A stretch of 15,760 nt of DNA from contig JAAYGJ010000213.1 of assembly GCA_012727745.1 (NCBI GenBank), positions 1 to 15,760 on the forward strand, read 5' to 3'. Source of the DNA: Clostridia bacterium (GTDB lineage: Bacteria > Bacillota > DSM-521 > Neomoorellales > Neomoorellaceae). The translations under genes and the position numbers were made by a program. The notes under the pieces were generated by a model. That model searched no databases, had not been told where the DNA came from, and saw only the letters and a program-made list of their open reading frames with translations. Below, piece after piece: positions 14,682 through 15,760 of the stretch. Each line of letters begins with the position of its first letter. Positions within the stretch are counted from its first letter, which is position 1.

Positions 14682-14700
14682 CTGCAGGCTAAGCCTGCAG
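14682..14700. repeat. Perfect 19-bp palindrome upstream of gntR (REP-like or operator)
   Basis: CTGCAGGCT-A-AGCCTGCAG: two perfect 9-bp arms around a single base, 20 bp before the gntR ATG. It is GC-rich in AT-rich surroundings. As RNA it would need the loop to open but still make a stable hairpin near the ribosome site. It resembles short REP-type palindromes dispersed in many genomes, or a remnant of a mobile-element end. An operator for GntR is the other choice. Confidence 0.55.
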
Positions 14701-14723
14701 TACTCATATACATCTAGCATTAC

Positions 14724-14739
14724 ATGGTATCCATAACCA
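14724..14739. promoter_or_regulatory. Operator-like dyad upstream of gntR
   Basis: Overlapping dyads ATGG-TAT-CCAT (14724-14734) and TGGT-N7-ACCA (14725-14739) lie between the TRAP permease gene and gntR. FadR-type regulators bind short TGGT/ACCA-type dyads, though with a shorter spacer (TGGTNNNACCA in E. coli FadR). The similarity is loose and the site could be fortuitous. Confidence 0.25.
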
Positions 14740-14763
14740 GACGGCAAGAGAAACATCCTTTAG

Positions 14764-15760
14764 TTACCTTAATAAATTAACCAAGGTTAAGGATATACCG
14801 GGTACATAAGTAATAAACATCAACACAATTAGCATGGTGATAATAAGGGGGATAGCCCGCATGGCTATTCTTTCAATTGACACGCCGGAAAGGTTACTGG
14901 CCACAAAGAGATTAATACCGTAGGGCGGGGTGACAAATCCGATGGACAGGTTCAGAGTCATAAGTATGCCGAAATGGACCGGGTCCATCCCCAATGGCAT
15001 TAAAATGGGCAATAAAATTGGAGCCAGAACAATAGTTGCTGAGATATTATCCAGGAAACAACCGATAATCAGTAAGAGCACGTTGATTATTATCATAATA
15101 ACAATAAAGCTATCAGATATGGAAAACAGGAGTTCTCCAAGCTTTACAGGGAGCTGCTTCATTGTTAGAATCTGGGCCAGCGAAGTCGACAGGCCGACCA
15201 TAAATACCACGGTGCCACTAATCAAAGCACTTTCAAGTAATGCAGCATAAATTTGCTTCCACTTTAGCTCCCGGTATACGAATACCCCAATAAAAAGGGC
15301 GTAAACAACACCGGCAACTGCCGCCTCAGTCGGCGAAAACACGCCTGCATAAATACCGCCGAGAATAATAACCGGTACGAACAAAGCCCAGAGAGCATCC
15401 CTGAAAGCTTTGCCGATCTTTTTAATCTGCGGTTTTTCGTCCGAACCCCGCCAGCCATTCTTTTTGGCCATAACGTAACTGGTTACCATTAAACCAAGAC
15501 CGACAAAAATACCGGGTAGGACGCCAGCAATAAACAAATCGGCAATGGAACAGCCTGTTGCCACCGCATAAATCACAAAGGGGATACTGGGAGGGATAAT
15601 TACGCCTATAGAGCCGGCACAGGCAGTAATAGCAGCAGCAAAAGCGGGGTCGTAACGTTTCTCCTTCATTTCGGGAATCATAAAGGTACCAATTGCCGAA
15701 ACTGTAGCCGGGCCCGAACCGGAAATGGCCGCAAAGAACATGCAGGTTACAGTCGTAACC
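14764..15760 (-). CDS. dctM: TRAP transporter large permease subunit (DctM), 5' end outside window
   Basis: Membrane subunit of a tripartite ATP-independent periplasmic transporter, which uses the sodium or proton gradient to import organic acids delivered by a binding protein. About 331 residues are visible; full DctM is about 425, so the start lies past 15760. The frame is open to the window edge, and the Met at 15741 is internal (preceded by in-frame VTTVTC). Typical stretches are MFFAAISGSGPATVSAIG, GSIGVIIPPSIPFV, AGVFSPTEAAVAGVVYAL, FLDNISATIVLAPILLPI and GFVTPPYGINLF, with about eight or nine hydrophobic segments. The small permease (DctQ) and binding protein (DctP) are not in view and should be upstream. 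Neighbouring hydroxyacid and oxoacid enzymes suggest a hydroxy- or dicarboxylic acid as cargo. The stop codon is 101 nt before the gntR ATG, and no terminator is evident between them. Confidence 0.9.
   Translation of the reverse strand, partial: VTTVTCMFFAAISGSGPATVSAIGTFMIPEMKEKRYDPAFAAAITACAGSIGVIIPPSIPFVIYAVATGCSIADLFIAGVLPGIFVGLGLMVTSYVMAKKNGWRGSDEKPQIKKIGKAFRDALWALFVPVIILGGIYAGVFSPTEAAVAGVVYALFIGVFVYRELKWKQIYAALLESALISGTVVFMVGLSTSLAQILTMKQLPVKLGELLFSISDSFIVIMIIINVLLLIIGCFLDNISATIVLAPILLPILMPLGMDPVHFGILMTLNLSIGFVTPPYGINLFVASNLSGVSIERIAMRAIPLIITMLIVLMFITYVPGISLTLVNLLR

Noticed and set aside
14237..14692. Plus-strand open frame of 151 codons across gntR
   Set aside because: Antisense to the GntR/FCD gene. 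It is a phenylalanine- and asparagine-rich composition shadow and resembles no known family.
1..15760. CRISPR array, tRNA, rRNA, insertion sequence or prophage genes
   Set aside because: No regularly spaced repeats, no cloverleaf or rRNA stretches and no transposase or integrase motifs were seen on either strand.

Overview
The window looks like part of a chromosome of an anaerobic Firmicute, probably a clostridium of the Peptococcaceae/Moorellaceae kind. This is inference from protein families and style: ferredoxin-linked oxidoreductases, an ADP-forming acyl-CoA synthetase, a copper-amine-oxidase-type stalk domain fused to a spore-lytic-type GH18 domain, strong AAGGAGG ribosome sites and middling GC. 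No rRNA, tRNA, CRISPR array, insertion sequence or phage gene is visible. All eleven genes lie on the minus strand, so transcription runs from right (15760) to left (1).

Layout in transcription order. (1) 15760-14764: C-terminal three quarters of a TRAP transporter large permease (DctM), cut by the window edge. (2) 14662-13982: a GntR regulator with an FCD effector domain, preceded by a perfect 9-bp-arm palindrome and an operator-like repeat. (3) 13848-11187: a GlcD-type FAD 2-hydroxyacid dehydrogenase and its GlcF-type Fe-S partner. The 133-bp region in front of them holds 11-bp tandem repeats and an inverted repeat. (4) 10999-6464: indolepyruvate-type 2-oxoacid:ferredoxin oxidoreductase (iorA, iorB) and a fused ADP-forming acyl-CoA synthetase, preceded by a 187-bp gap with a long RNA hairpin. 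(5) 6350-2978: an IlvD-family dehydratase and a split aconitase X (large plus small subunit), followed by a hairpin terminator. (6) 2704-34: an unrelated pair, a secreted stalk-domain/GH18 protein and a GT4 glycosyltransferase.

Blocks 1-5 read as one organic-acid catabolic locus. The TRAP permease imports an acid and the GntR/FCD protein senses it. GlcDF can oxidise a 2-hydroxy acid to a 2-oxo acid, and the IlvD homologue can dehydrate a 2,3-dihydroxy acid to a 2-oxo acid. IorAB can convert the 2-oxo acid to an acyl-CoA with reduced ferredoxin, and the synthetase can turn the acyl-CoA into free acid plus ATP. Aconitase X supplies a further dehydration/hydration step on an unknown substrate. 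This combination matches no pathway I know by name and is the main candidate for something undescribed. The chemistry of each family is established, but the substrate and the order of steps are inference.
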